A stretch of 64,000 nucleotides of DNA from the NCBI RefSeq assembly GCF_024347655.1, contig NZ_AP025515.1:806001-870000 (forward strand), written 5' to 3'. The notes beneath the pieces were generated by a model. That model saw only the letters and a list, made by a program, of their open reading frames with translations. It ran no database searches and was not told the origin of the DNA. Each line of letters opens with the position of its first letter. Within the stretch, counting starts at the first letter, position 1. This DNA comes from Vibrio toranzoniae (GTDB lineage Bacteria > Pseudomonadota > Gammaproteobacteria > Enterobacterales > Vibrionaceae). Shown here piece after piece: positions 51,459 through 60,168 of the stretch. A program made the translations under genes and the position numbers.

Positions 51459-52148
51459 TTACAAAGATAAAGTAGCGTCCGCTTGACTCTCTGGCATCGC
51501 ATCGATAAACGCGGGCAACTGGTTACACGCTTCGACAATCGAATTAATGAGCGGATAAGGCGTCATATCAACATCAAAGCGCAGCGCGTTATAGACTTGC
51601 GGCACTAAGCAGATATCGACGATACAAGGCGAATCTGTGAGGCTATACACCGAGTCGCCGTGTGTTTTTCGGTGTTTGGCCAACTTCTCTTCTAGAGCAC
51701 GGAAACCTTGGCTCATCCAATAGTGAAGCCAATCCATTTTTGCCTCTTGCTCGCACGATAATTCTCTCTCCAAATACTGCAACACGCGCAGATTATTAAG
51801 AGGATGAATTTCCATCGCAATATCCTGAGCCATCGCCAACGCTTGATACCGCAGTGGTGTTTGCTCAGGAATCAATAAGGTGTCTGGGCTGCTCTCACAC
51901 AAATAGTTTTCGTCCAAGTATTGCAAAATCGTCAGCGACTGATTGAGTTGAACATCACCATCCACCAGCACTGGCACTAATTCACTGGCATTGAGCTCAC
52001 GATACTGTGGATCATGCTGCTCGCCGCCATTGCGCACCAAATGTACCGATTTCGACTCATAGCTAAGTTGCTTTAGGTTCAACCCAATACGCACTCGATA
52101 GGCTGCAGACGAGCGCCAGTAACCATAGAGTGTGACCTTCTTGTTCAT
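51459..52148 (-). CDS. maiA: Maleylacetoacetate isomerase (zeta-class GST)
   Basis: Glutathione-dependent isomerase converting maleylacetoacetate to fumarylacetoacetate in tyrosine breakdown. Protein of 229 residues, thioredoxin-like N-terminal domain with the zeta-class catalytic motif SSAAYRVRI (about 13-21), and the glutathione-binding LVPVLVDGD and QSLTILQYLDE motifs. The C-terminal helical domain contains PSIVDICLVPQ-like residues (SPCIVDICLVPQ). It is the last gene of the hpd-hmgA-fahA-maiA operon; the IS ends 47 bp downstream. Confidence 0.95.
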   Translation of the reverse strand: MNKKVTLYGYWRSSAAYRVRIGLNLKQLSYESKSVHLVRNGGEQHDPQYRELNASELVPVLVDGDVQLNQSLTILQYLDENYLCESSPDTLLIPEQTPLRYQALAMAQDIAMEIHPLNNLRVLQYLERELSCEQEAKMDWLHYWMSQGFRALEEKLAKHRKTHGDSVYSLTDSPCIVDICLVPQVYNALRFDVDMTPYPLINSIVEACNQLPAFIDAMPESQADATLSL

Positions 52149-52202
52149 AAAAAGCCCTCGTTCATAACGTGCCTTTCTGTCGCTTGACTCTTATCGTTAT
52201 CG

Positions 52203-53240
52203 CTAGCGTGATCGATATTGACTGACTTTTTGGTCAATCGCGCCAAAGATCGAGTCACCAGCCGCATCGAACATCTCAAGCTTAATCGAGTCACCAAACG
52301 ACATGAATTGAGTCGACGGTTTGCCATCTCGAATCGTCTCTATCATGCGCACTTCCGCAATGCATGAATAGCCTACGCCGCCTTCCGCAATTGAGGTGCC
52401 GTGGTCTGTGCCTTGCTTATTCGACACAGTGCCTGAGCCTATGATTGCGCCTGCTGACAAAGGGCGAGTTTTCGCAGCATGGACAATCAGCTCAGCGAAG
52501 TTGAAGGTCATGTCCACACCGGCATTCGGGCAACCAAAAGGCTGGTCCTTGTAGGTCGATATTAGTGGTAAATGTACCTTACTACCCTTCCACTGTTCGC
52601 TAAGTTCATCGGGTGTGACCGCAACCGGAGAGAACGCCGAAGAAGGTTTAGATTGGAAGAAGCCAAAGCCCTTCGCAAGCTCTGCCGGAATCAACCCGCG
52701 CAAAGACACATCATTCACCAACATCAGCAAACGAATCGAATCATGCGCTTGCTTGGCACTGGCGCCCATCGGCACATCTCCGGTGACAACCGCGACTTCT
52801 CCCTCGAAATCGATACCCCAATCATCATTAGCAAATTCGATATTGTCGCGAGGGCCGATAAAGGCATCTGAGCCGCCTTGATACATTAATGGATCAACCC
52901 AGAAGCTTTCTGGCATTTCAGCACCACGCGCTTTACGCACCAGTTCAACGTGGTTTACATACGCGCTGCCATCCGCCCATTGATATGCGCGTGGCAGAGG
53001 TGATTCACAATACTGAGGTGCAAAGACTTCACTGCCAGTCACATGCCCGTTGTTTAACGAGGTGTATAACTCTTCTAACTGAGGTACAACTCTATCCCAG
53101 TTATCCAAAGCCACCTGCATGGTTGGCGCCAGATGCATCGCATAGAAGATTTCGGTGGCAGCCACACACTGTTTGAGATCTCTACTCACGACCATCAATA
53201 GACCGTCGCGAGTGCCATTTTTCTTGGTTGCTAATTTCAT
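52203..53240 (-). CDS. fahA: Fumarylacetoacetase-family hydrolase
   Basis: Splits fumarylacetoacetate to fumarate and acetoacetate. The 345 residues show the FAH fold with metal-binding GIDFEGEVAVVTGDVP (Glu ligands), NDVSLRGLIP, and FNFAELIVHAAKTRPLSAGAIIGSGTVSN. It is of the shorter two-domain bacterial type rather than the 420-residue eukaryotic type. 54 bp separate it from maiA and 12 bp from hmgA, in one operon. Confidence 0.93.
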   Translation of the reverse strand: MKLATKKNGTRDGLLMVVSRDLKQCVAATEIFYAMHLAPTMQVALDNWDRVVPQLEELYTSLNNGHVTGSEVFAPQYCESPLPRAYQWADGSAYVNHVELVRKARGAEMPESFWVDPLMYQGGSDAFIGPRDNIEFANDDWGIDFEGEVAVVTGDVPMGASAKQAHDSIRLLMLVNDVSLRGLIPAELAKGFGFFQSKPSSAFSPVAVTPDELSEQWKGSKVHLPLISTYKDQPFGCPNAGVDMTFNFAELIVHAAKTRPLSAGAIIGSGTVSNKQGTDHGTSIAEGGVGYSCIAEVRMIETIRDGKPSTQFMSFGDSIKLEMFDAAGDSIFGAIDQKVSQYRSR

Positions 53241-53252
53241 CCTTGTTGCCCC

Positions 53253-54383
53253 TTACTTCTCTTGCCAACTGTAGACATATTCTTTGTTCTCAACACTGTC
53301 GAGTTCGTCAGAGAACTGCAGCGCGTGGCGAGTATCGATCATCACCGCGACTTCATCGGTAAACTTCTTCTTGTGTGCCTGACCCGCCTTGAAAGCCTTT
53401 GGATGAGGCCCATGCGTAAACCCAGCAGGATGGAAAGTCACCATGCCCGCTTCAATATTATCGCGACTGAAGAAGTCACCAGCGTGATAGAAAAGCACTT
53501 CATCATAATCATCATTGTTGTGGTAGAACGGCACTTTCAGCGCACCAGGGTCGCTCTCAATCGGGCGTGGTACAAATGTGCATACCACAAAGCCTGTGCC
53601 AACAAAGGTGGTGTGTGCAGACGGTGGCAAGTGGTAGCGATGTGACATCAGCGGTCTGATATCGCGCCAATTCACTTTCACCACCGCTAAATCGCCATGC
53701 CAGCCAATCGCATCCAATGGATTGAACGGATAAGTGATCACGCTAACTTTGTTGTGACGTTTCACCTGAACTTGGGTTTGATTTTCTGAATACTGAGCGC
53801 GGAATTGCTCGTTGATCGACGGGATATCGAGTACCGCAGGATCAAACACCGCATGATTGCCAACCATGCCTTTCTCTGGCAAGGAGTAAGCCGCGTCGGT
53901 GTTCTCAACCATCAAGATGAACATCGGCTCGCTTGGCTCCAAGCGCCAGTTGGTCGAGCGTGGGATCATCACGTAATCCCCTTCGCTCACTTCTAAGTGG
54001 CCATAGTCACAATAGAGATCAGCACTGCCTTGATGAATGAACAGCAGCTCATCGCCATCGGAGTTACGTACCAAGAAATCCATCTTCTCATCCATACGCC
54101 AAACACGGATTTTACAGTCCGCGTTGTGCAAAAGATGAGGCACAGCCCAAGGGGTTATCTGACTGGCTTTATCCACCAGCGTAAAATCAAAAGCGCGAGG
54201 GCGCAGATCGCCCTCCCACTCCGACCAACCTGTTGGGGCATGTTGATGATGAAAGTGAGCCGCAGGGCCGAAAAAACCACTTCGGCCCGCCTCTCGCTCA
54301 TAGATTGCCTCTTCGGGAAAATCGGCATGCGCTTGTTTAGAACACACCCCCTCCCGATGAGGGAACGAGATCCATTTATGCAT
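53253..54383 (-). CDS. hmgA: Homogentisate 1,2-dioxygenase
   Basis: Iron-dependent ring-cleaving enzyme producing maleylacetoacetate. The 376 residues form the shorter bacterial version. Visible conserved parts: HHQHAPTGWSEWEGDLRPRAFDF, LPPSAHTTFVGTGFVVCTFVPRP, and the metal region HNNDDYDEVLFYHAGDFFSR with FHPAGFTHGPHP (His and Glu ligands). Its loss in Vibrio leads to accumulation of homogentisate and brown pyomelanin. It overlaps hpd by 8 bp. Confidence 0.95.
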   Translation of the reverse strand: MHKWISFPHREGVCSKQAHADFPEEAIYEREAGRSGFFGPAAHFHHQHAPTGWSEWEGDLRPRAFDFTLVDKASQITPWAVPHLLHNADCKIRVWRMDEKMDFLVRNSDGDELLFIHQGSADLYCDYGHLEVSEGDYVMIPRSTNWRLEPSEPMFILMVENTDAAYSLPEKGMVGNHAVFDPAVLDIPSINEQFRAQYSENQTQVQVKRHNKVSVITYPFNPLDAIGWHGDLAVVKVNWRDIRPLMSHRYHLPPSAHTTFVGTGFVVCTFVPRPIESDPGALKVPFYHNNDDYDEVLFYHAGDFFSRDNIEAGMVTFHPAGFTHGPHPKAFKAGQAHKKKFTDEVAVMIDTRHALQFSDELDSVENKEYVYSWQEK

Positions 54384-55449
54384 CGTCTAATACTCCTCGA
54401 CGAACCTGGTCCTCTTCAATCGATTCAAACAGCGCTTTAAAGTTACCTTCGCCAAAGCCTTCGTTACCTTTACGCTGGATGATTTCAAAGAACACAGGGC
54501 CGATGACCGTCTGCGTGAAAATTTGCAGCAAGATGCCGTCTTTGGTCGGTGCGCCATCAATCAGAACGCGTAGGTCGCGCAGTAGATCGGTATCTTCACC
54601 GTGGCCTTTCACACGATCGTCAACTTTCTCATAATAAGTATCTGGGGTTGGCATAAAGTCCATGCCACGATCACGCAAGGTTTTCACCGTTTTGTAGATG
54701 TCATTCGTAGCGAGCGCGATGTGCTGGATGCCTTCGCCGTTGTATTCGCGAATGAACTCTTCGATCTGTGATTTGTCGTCTGAAGACTCATTGATAGGGA
54801 TGCGTATTTTTCCACATGGTGAGGTCATCGCACGGCTCACAAGACCTGTCAGCTTGCCTTCAATGTCGAAGTAACGAATTTCACGGAAGTTACCTATACG
54901 CTCATAAAACCCAGACCACACGTCCATGTTGCCTTGCTTCACGTTGTGCGTGAGGTGATCGATCTCATAAAGGCCTACGTCGGCTTTCGCCATGCGTTCT
55001 TCGGCATCGTCATAGAATCGGAAGTCAACGTCGTAGATGCTCTGCTTGCCATAGCGATCCACAAAATAAAGCAAACTTTCACCAATGCCATAAATGGCAG
55101 GAATGCTCAGCTCCATTGGCCCAATTTCTGTCTTGTACTCTTCACCACCGCCCTTAAACGCTTGTTCCATTGCAGCCGTTGCTTCGTTGACACGAAACGC
55201 CATGCCGCACACTGATGGGCCATGCACTTTAGCAAACGCTTCAGCTTGGCTGTGTGGTTGTTCATTAACGATAAAGTTGATGTCACCTTGTCGATACAGC
55301 CAAGCCTCTTTTGAACGGTGCTTGGCGATTTCAGCAAAACCAAGCGACACAAACAGCGCTTTAAGTTGCTCAATTCCCTTGTGGTCAACGGCCGTGTATT
55401 CAACAAACTCGAATCCATCCGTGCCAAGCGGGTTGTATGTATCCACCAT
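54376..55449 (-). CDS. hpd: 4-Hydroxyphenylpyruvate dioxygenase
   Basis: Fe(II) enzyme converting 4-hydroxyphenylpyruvate to homogentisate. It is a VOC-fold protein of 357 residues with two glyoxalase-like halves. The catalytic half has IDHLTHNVKQGNMDVW (first His), GIQHIALATNDIY (second His), and FFEIIQRKGNEGFGEGNFKALFESIE (Glu ligand and C-terminal helix), all textbook signatures. It is the first gene of the tyrosine catabolic operon, with TyrR-like boxes about 185 and 280 bp upstream of the ATG. Confidence 0.96.
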   Translation of the reverse strand: MVDTYNPLGTDGFEFVEYTAVDHKGIEQLKALFVSLGFAEIAKHRSKEAWLYRQGDINFIVNEQPHSQAEAFAKVHGPSVCGMAFRVNEATAAMEQAFKGGGEEYKTEIGPMELSIPAIYGIGESLLYFVDRYGKQSIYDVDFRFYDDAEERMAKADVGLYEIDHLTHNVKQGNMDVWSGFYERIGNFREIRYFDIEGKLTGLVSRAMTSPCGKIRIPINESSDDKSQIEEFIREYNGEGIQHIALATNDIYKTVKTLRDRGMDFMPTPDTYYEKVDDRVKGHGEDTDLLRDLRVLIDGAPTKDGILLQIFTQTVIGPVFFEIIQRKGNEGFGEGNFKALFESIEEDQVRRGVLDDA

Positions 55450-55633
55450 GAACTTTCTCCTTGTACCTATTGGTTTTGTATTACGTGTTTTTTATTAAGT
55501 GACTTTTTATTCGTGCTTTCTATTACACGATTAAGTGTTGTGTGTTTTTTGTCCTTAATTAAATTTGGCCCACAAGCCGAGATAATGGAATGCATCGAAG
55601 AAAATGGACGGTCACGGTGAAAACTCGTCAACT

Positions 55634-55651
55634 TGTAAATTAATTGTTACA
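55634..55651. promoter_or_regulatory. TyrR-box-like operator upstream of hpd
   Basis: TGTAAA-TTAATT-GTTACA differs from TGTAAA-N6-TTTACA at one position. It lies 185 bp upstream of the hpd start, in a 415-bp intergenic region otherwise without genes. Confidence 0.7.
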
Positions 55652-55729
55652 CACGAAAAACTAAAACAGGAAAGTGAGTGCTATCAAGGGATTGAAAGGC
55701 GGTGGTTTAATTTACAACCTCACATAGGA

Positions 55730-55747
55730 TGTGAATAACTTGTTACA
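55730..55747. promoter_or_regulatory. Possible second, weaker TyrR box upstream of hpd
   Basis: TGTGAA-TAACTT-GTTACA has two differences from the TyrR consensus and lies 96 bp from the stronger box. Strong and weak TyrR boxes often occur together. Confidence 0.4.
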
Positions 55748-55800
55748 GGTAAGCTTTTATTCGCACAGGCATAACTTACAGAAATGCATTGAATACAAAA

Positions 55801-55822
55801 AAGCCGCTGTAGTCAGCGGCTT
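55801..55822 (-). terminator. Terminator of the phosphoester-uptake operon
   Basis: Perfect 9-bp arms AAGCCGCTG / CAGCGGCTT (55801-55809, 55814-55822), 4-base loop. The minus strand continues with TTTTGTATTC. It lies 43 bp after the HAD phosphatase stop. Confidence 0.85.
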
Positions 55823-55864
55823 GATGAAATCTAGAACGAGCCTAATTCGAATATAAGATTTAGT

Positions 55865-56524
55865 TTAATCCCAGTTGAGAATCGACCAATTCGGTTGATC
55901 GGCCAGTGCTTTCAAACGCGGGCATGGATTCACCAAGTAAGCAAAGTCAGCGTGTTCACACAAAGGTAAGTCGTTGATTGAATCGGTATAAAAGTGAATG
56001 TCTGAGTAGTTGGTTTCTTGATTGTCTAACCACTCTTTCAAACGCGTCACTTTACCTTCACGGTAGCTTGGCACGCCTGATATTTGAGATGTGAAACGGC
56101 CTTGATTTTCGACCAAATCGATACCGAGTGCGTTCTCGATACCAATCTTGCGGCCGACCGCTTCCACTAAAAAAGTCATGCTGGCTGAGATGATCAACAT
56201 GTCGATGTTGTCGCGCGCTAGCTGCTCAATCAAAGCCTTAGACTGCTTGAACTGTCTAGGCAAAATATGCTGATCGACACACTCTTCAACCAAAGCAGTA
56301 ACTTGTTCTGTTGGCATATCGGCGAGTGGCTGCATGGCGAACGTGAGGTAATCTTCCATATTCAGCTTACCTTCCGAATACAGGCCCATTAAACGCTGAT
56401 CTTCTTCGATAAAGTTCGGCACAGTGGCAATGCCTTTTTCAACCAAGAACTCATTCCAGAGCATCGCTGCATCGGCATTGATCAGCGTTTCATCCATATC
56501 AAATACATACAAAGGTTTGAACAT
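55865..56524 (-). CDS. HAD-superfamily (subfamily IB) phosphatase
   Basis: Cytoplasmic phosphatase of 219 residues, no signal peptide. Motif I is FDMDETL (Asp9 nucleophile, Asp11 acid/base), motif II ISAS (about residue 115), motif III Lys in YREGKVTRL, motif IV DSINDLPL. The helical cap between motifs I and II is typical of HAD-IB enzymes such as phosphoserine phosphatase or phosphocholine/phosphoethanolamine phosphatases. It is the last gene of the ABC-importer operon, 1 bp after the ATPase stop, so it probably dephosphorylates an imported phosphomonoester. Confidence 0.9.
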   Translation of the reverse strand: MFKPLYVFDMDETLINADAAMLWNEFLVEKGIATVPNFIEEDQRLMGLYSEGKLNMEDYLTFAMQPLADMPTEQVTALVEECVDQHILPRQFKQSKALIEQLARDNIDMLIISASMTFLVEAVGRKIGIENALGIDLVENQGRFTSQISGVPSYREGKVTRLKEWLDNQETNYSDIHFYTDSINDLPLCEHADFAYLVNPCPRLKALADQPNWSILNWD

Positions 56525-56525
56525 C

Positions 56526-57545
56526 TTAGGCTCTCACAGGTTGAATTTCGTTAAGGTTAAACAGGAGTTCAAGTTGGCTGCCGTTTGCCAATAGTCGTTC
56601 AGAAGAACGGTTAAGTAGGTCGACCGTCAGCTCACACTCATCAACGTCTACTTGGTAACGAATCACGTTGCCCAACAGCTGGTGATTGCGAATGGTGCCG
56701 GTTTTCGGCGCAGAGATATGCTCGCCATATTGTCGGCCTTGCTCTTTAACGTAGATAGATTCAGGTCGAATCGCCACTTTCCACTCGGTTTCAATGTTGA
56801 ACAACAGTTTAGCCTTGTTCGCTTGCACCAAGTTGTAATGTCCCATGAACCCAGCCACGAACTCATTGGCCGGTTGAGTGTAGATCTCTTCGGGTGTGCC
56901 TGCTTGCACGATCTCGCCTTTGCTCATCAAAAAGATACGGTCAGACATGATCATCGCTTCTTCTTGATCGTGAGTCACGAAGATCGTGGTTAGGTTCATC
57001 TCTTTTTGAATATCTCGGATCTGCTGACGCAGATGTTTACGGATCTTCGCATCCAATGCTGAAAGCGGCTCATCGAGCAACAGAATACGCGGCTTGACCA
57101 CTAAGGCTCTTGCCAAAGCCACACGCTGACGCTGTCCGCCAGATAGCTGATGCGGGTAGAATTTCTCTTTGCCCGACAAGTCCACCAGCCCAATCACTTT
57201 CGCGACTTCGCGCTTAATCTCGTCAGCAGCAAGCTTTTTCATTTTAAGGCCAAACGCAATGTTGCCTTCAACCGTCATGTTCGGGAACAGCGCATAAGAC
57301 TGAAACACCATGCCAATACCACGTTGTTGCGGCACTTGGTGAGTGATCTCCTCACCATTTACCCAGATTTCGCCACCATCGACCGGATTCAAGCCTGCCA
57401 AGCTGCGCAGCAGCGTTGATTTTCCACAACCACTTGGGCCAAGCAGTGTGATGAATTCCCCCTTCTCGATGGAGAATTCAATGTCTTCAAACACTGTGTT
57501 ATCACCAAAACGCTTGGTGAGGTTTTTCGCATTTACATAGCTCAT
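56526..57545 (-). CDS. ABC importer ATP-binding protein (PotA/FbpC/PhnT type)
   Basis: ATPase of 339 residues. Walker A GPSGCGKST (about 36-44), signature LSGGQRQRVALARAL, Walker B ILLLDEPLSALDAK, switch His in FVTHDQEEAM. A C-terminal regulatory TOBE domain lies from about residue 245. It belongs to the group including PotA, FbpC and the phosphonate PhnT ATPases. ATG 57545 overlaps the permease stop by 1 bp; the longer frame to 57581 was rejected. Confidence 0.93.
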   Translation of the reverse strand: MSYVNAKNLTKRFGDNTVFEDIEFSIEKGEFITLLGPSGCGKSTLLRSLAGLNPVDGGEIWVNGEEITHQVPQQRGIGMVFQSYALFPNMTVEGNIAFGLKMKKLAADEIKREVAKVIGLVDLSGKEKFYPHQLSGGQRQRVALARALVVKPRILLLDEPLSALDAKIRKHLRQQIRDIQKEMNLTTIFVTHDQEEAMIMSDRIFLMSKGEIVQAGTPEEIYTQPANEFVAGFMGHYNLVQANKAKLLFNIETEWKVAIRPESIYVKEQGRQYGEHISAPKTGTIRNHQLLGNVIRYQVDVDECELTVDLLNRSSERLLANGSQLELLFNLNEIQPVRA

Positions 57546-58330
57546 TATTTTGTTCCCTGGCTGAAACGACTTGCCAACCAAGTCAGTAAGAAAATAAACA
57601 GGAAGTACGTCATCACAAGGGCTGACGTGAAGTGACCGCTGGTTTGGCGCATGTTGTATAGGTAGATTTGCAGCGTCTCGTAACGTGTACCGACCAAGAT
57701 GTTGGCAAACACGAATTCACCCAATAGGAACGAGAACGACAAGAACAGTGACGCCATTAAGCCTTTTTTAAGGTTTGGCAGAATAATCAATAAGAACGCC
57801 TTAGTAGTGCTTGCGCCAAGCAGGTGAGCAGCGTCCATCAAGTCATGTAGGTTGATCGCTTCAAAGCTGTTGGCAATCGCGCGATACATGAATGGCAACG
57901 CGATGGTGAAGTAAGTACCAATCAGAATCCATGGTGTGCCTATCAAAGAAATTTCGCTATCGGCATACAGCTGAAGTAAGCCCACCGACGACACCACTGG
58001 CGGCACCGCGAACGGCAATAAGATGAGGATATTCATCACTTTGTCGAGTTTCTGAAAATAGTAAAACACCACGAAAATCGCAGGCAGAACCAACACCACA
58101 CTCAATGACAGCGCCGCCACACAAATAAACAGAGAACGACCAAAGGCTTGTAAGAAGCGAGGATCGGTCAGCAGGTTGATGTACCAATACAGAGTAAAAC
58201 CGTCAGGCAGGATCGTCGCGCCCCAACGCGAAGAGATCGAGTAGATGAAGGTCGCTAAGATCGGGATCATCATGATGCCGACAATCGAATAGACAACCGT
58301 TTTGTGAAAGCGAGTATTTACGGTGTTCAT
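57545..58330 (-). CDS. ABC importer permease (PhnV/PotC-like)
   Basis: Inner-membrane permease of 261 residues with six TM segments. The coupling motif EAA loop reads FEAINLHDLMDAAHLLGASTTKAFLLIILPNL. ATG 58330 overlaps the upstream permease stop by 1 bp (TAATG), and the N-terminal extension to 58369 was rejected. It forms a heterodimeric channel with the next permease. Confidence 0.9.
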   Translation of the reverse strand: MNTVNTRFHKTVVYSIVGIMMIPILATFIYSISSRWGATILPDGFTLYWYINLLTDPRFLQAFGRSLFICVAALSLSVVLVLPAIFVVFYYFQKLDKVMNILILLPFAVPPVVSSVGLLQLYADSEISLIGTPWILIGTYFTIALPFMYRAIANSFEAINLHDLMDAAHLLGASTTKAFLLIILPNLKKGLMASLFLSFSFLLGEFVFANILVGTRYETLQIYLYNMRQTSGHFTSALVMTYFLFIFLLTWLASRFSQGTK

Positions 58331-59223
58331 TACTTTCTCTTCCCTGCGTAGCTTTTGCTGATCAGCCATTGGTTAATCACGGTGATGAAGGCCAGCATCG
58401 CCATCAGAATCACGGAAATTGCGGCAGCTAGGTTTGGCTCTAGGAACAGGTCGCTCGATACCAAGCTCGCGATACGAATCGTAATCACGTTGTAGTTACC
58501 TGAGGTCAACGCATACACGCTTGCATAGGCGCCAATCGCATTGGCAATCAAGATGATGAAGGTGCCAAACAAGGCCGGAGACAGCACAGGCAACGCAATT
58601 TTGGTCCAGTATTGCCAGGTTTTCGCGCCAAGCAGTGCTGAGGCAGCTTGCCAGTCGTCACTCAGAGCATCAAACGCTGGATAGAGTAACAACACCGCCA
58701 ATGGGATCTGGAAGTAGATATAAATCGCCAGCAAGCCCCACTTGCCATACAGGTCGAAATCACCCAGCAAGCCGTACTGCTTGAGCAATAAGGTAATCGC
58801 CCCATTGGTGCCTAAGATAATGATGAAGGCGAACGACAAAGGCACACCAGAGAAGTTGCTGCTCATGTTGGTGAAGGCAATCACCGCATCGCGGATTTTA
58901 GAATCAACGCGGCGCAATGAAGAGACCAACAGAGTCGCAATCGCTAAACCAACAATACTCGACCAAATCGACAACCATAAACTGTTGCCAAAAGCCTGCA
59001 TCATGAAAGCAGAATCGAATATTTCAGAATAGTTTTCGAGAGAGAGCTCATCGTCGTAGAAGAAGCTGTTGATCAGCACCCAAACCATAGGTGCCAGTTG
59101 GAACAGATAGAAAAATAGGGCGAAAGGCGCAAGCCACAAAGCGGGCTTGAAACGTTGAAACAAAGATTTGGTTTGAGGTTTAAGCGCAGAGCCATCGCCC
59201 TGCGTGATTACAGAACTGCTCAT
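58330..59223 (-). CDS. ABC importer permease (PhnU/PotB-like)
   Basis: Permease of 297 residues with six TM segments, first partner of the channel. N-terminal LFQRFKPALWLAPFALFFYLF, and EAA-like loop FDALSDDWQAASALLGAKTWQYW. It overlaps the phosphodiesterase gene by 4 bp (ATGA). The subunit types (substrate-binding protein, two short permeases, TOBE ATPase) match spermidine/iron/2-aminoethylphosphonate importers. Confidence 0.9.
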   Translation of the reverse strand: MSSSVITQGDGSALKPQTKSLFQRFKPALWLAPFALFFYLFQLAPMVWVLINSFFYDDELSLENYSEIFDSAFMMQAFGNSLWLSIWSSIVGLAIATLLVSSLRRVDSKIRDAVIAFTNMSSNFSGVPLSFAFIIILGTNGAITLLLKQYGLLGDFDLYGKWGLLAIYIYFQIPLAVLLLYPAFDALSDDWQAASALLGAKTWQYWTKIALPVLSPALFGTFIILIANAIGAYASVYALTSGNYNVITIRIASLVSSDLFLEPNLAAAISVILMAMLAFITVINQWLISKSYAGKRK

Positions 59224-60107
59224 AGGGCCAACAATTCCTGAGTGTAAGATTTATCGTGTTCAAGGTTGAGTAGCTGACACACGCTGCCGCAAATATCCGT
59301 CTGTTTCACTGAACATTCTTGGTGTGTGAACTTATCGCCAATTACGAAGAATGGTACTTCACGCTCTTCAGGCAGAATACCACCGTGAGACAAGTCATTG
59401 TTCATGCCGTGGTCACTGGTGATGATCACCTGATAGCCATCGTCTACCCATTTCTCAAGGTAGTTCGACAAGTAGATATCCGCGCCACGTGCACTGTTGC
59501 GGTACTGGCGAGAATCCAGCCCGTGCTTGTGTCCAATATCGTCAATGTTCATTGGGTGAATCAACAAGAAGTCCGGCTGATGAGTGACACGCAGGTGCTC
59601 TGCATCCAAGAACAAGGCTTCATCTGGGTAGTGGTCCCAATGGTAGAAACAGCCGTGTTGAATGTTCATGGTTTCATCGTTGGTAAAACGGTCACGCACA
59701 GCGTCAAACGGTGCTCGGTTATACAACTCACTCACCCAATGATACGCCGCGGCAGCCGTCACTTTGCCCTGAGATTTAGCCAAGCTAAAGATCGACTCGT
59801 GATTCGACAAACGCACGATTTGATTGTTCACGATGCCACTCTCGACAGGGCGAACTCCAGTTAAGATGCATTCATACAGTGGGCGTGACATTGACGGCAG
59901 TTCACACTGCACAGGATAAAGTGTGGCGCGCAGCTTGTTTTTTTGCGTGCTTATGATTTGTGAAGTGTCCTGTTGATTTTGGGAAACTCTGTGATTACTG
60001 TTTTTCGAGTCATTGAGTTCTAGAAAGCCGTTCAGGTAGCCCATGCAATCACGGGCGACCTGATAATTCAGTCCATCTAGAACAACAAGGATAACCTTAT
60101 TGCTCAT
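59220..60107 (-). CDS. Nucleotide pyrophosphatase/phosphodiesterase-family hydrolase (alkaline phosphatase fold)
   Basis: Protein of 295 residues with no signal peptide, so cytoplasmic, unlike most secreted NPPs. Alkaline-phosphatase-fold metal residues are visible: Asp11 in VVLDGL, a candidate Ser/Thr nucleophile in LPSMSRPLYECILTG, DDIGHKHG (Asp and His), TSDHGM (Asp-His) and LSHGG (His). The family includes phosphonoacetate hydrolase (PhnA) and phosphodiesterases such as choline-specific NPP6. It is embedded in an ABC-importer operon, so it probably cleaves an imported phosphodiester or phosphonate. Substrate unproven. Confidence 0.85.
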   Translation of the reverse strand: MSNKVILVVLDGLNYQVARDCMGYLNGFLELNDSKNSNHRVSQNQQDTSQIISTQKNKLRATLYPVQCELPSMSRPLYECILTGVRPVESGIVNNQIVRLSNHESIFSLAKSQGKVTAAAAYHWVSELYNRAPFDAVRDRFTNDETMNIQHGCFYHWDHYPDEALFLDAEHLRVTHQPDFLLIHPMNIDDIGHKHGLDSRQYRNSARGADIYLSNYLEKWVDDGYQVIITSDHGMNNDLSHGGILPEEREVPFFVIGDKFTHQECSVKQTDICGSVCQLLNLEHDKSYTQELLAL

Positions 60108-60168
60108 GGTCTATTCTCTATTGCTTGTTTCTATAAACCACCCATTACAGGTGGCGTGTTAAGCGGGG

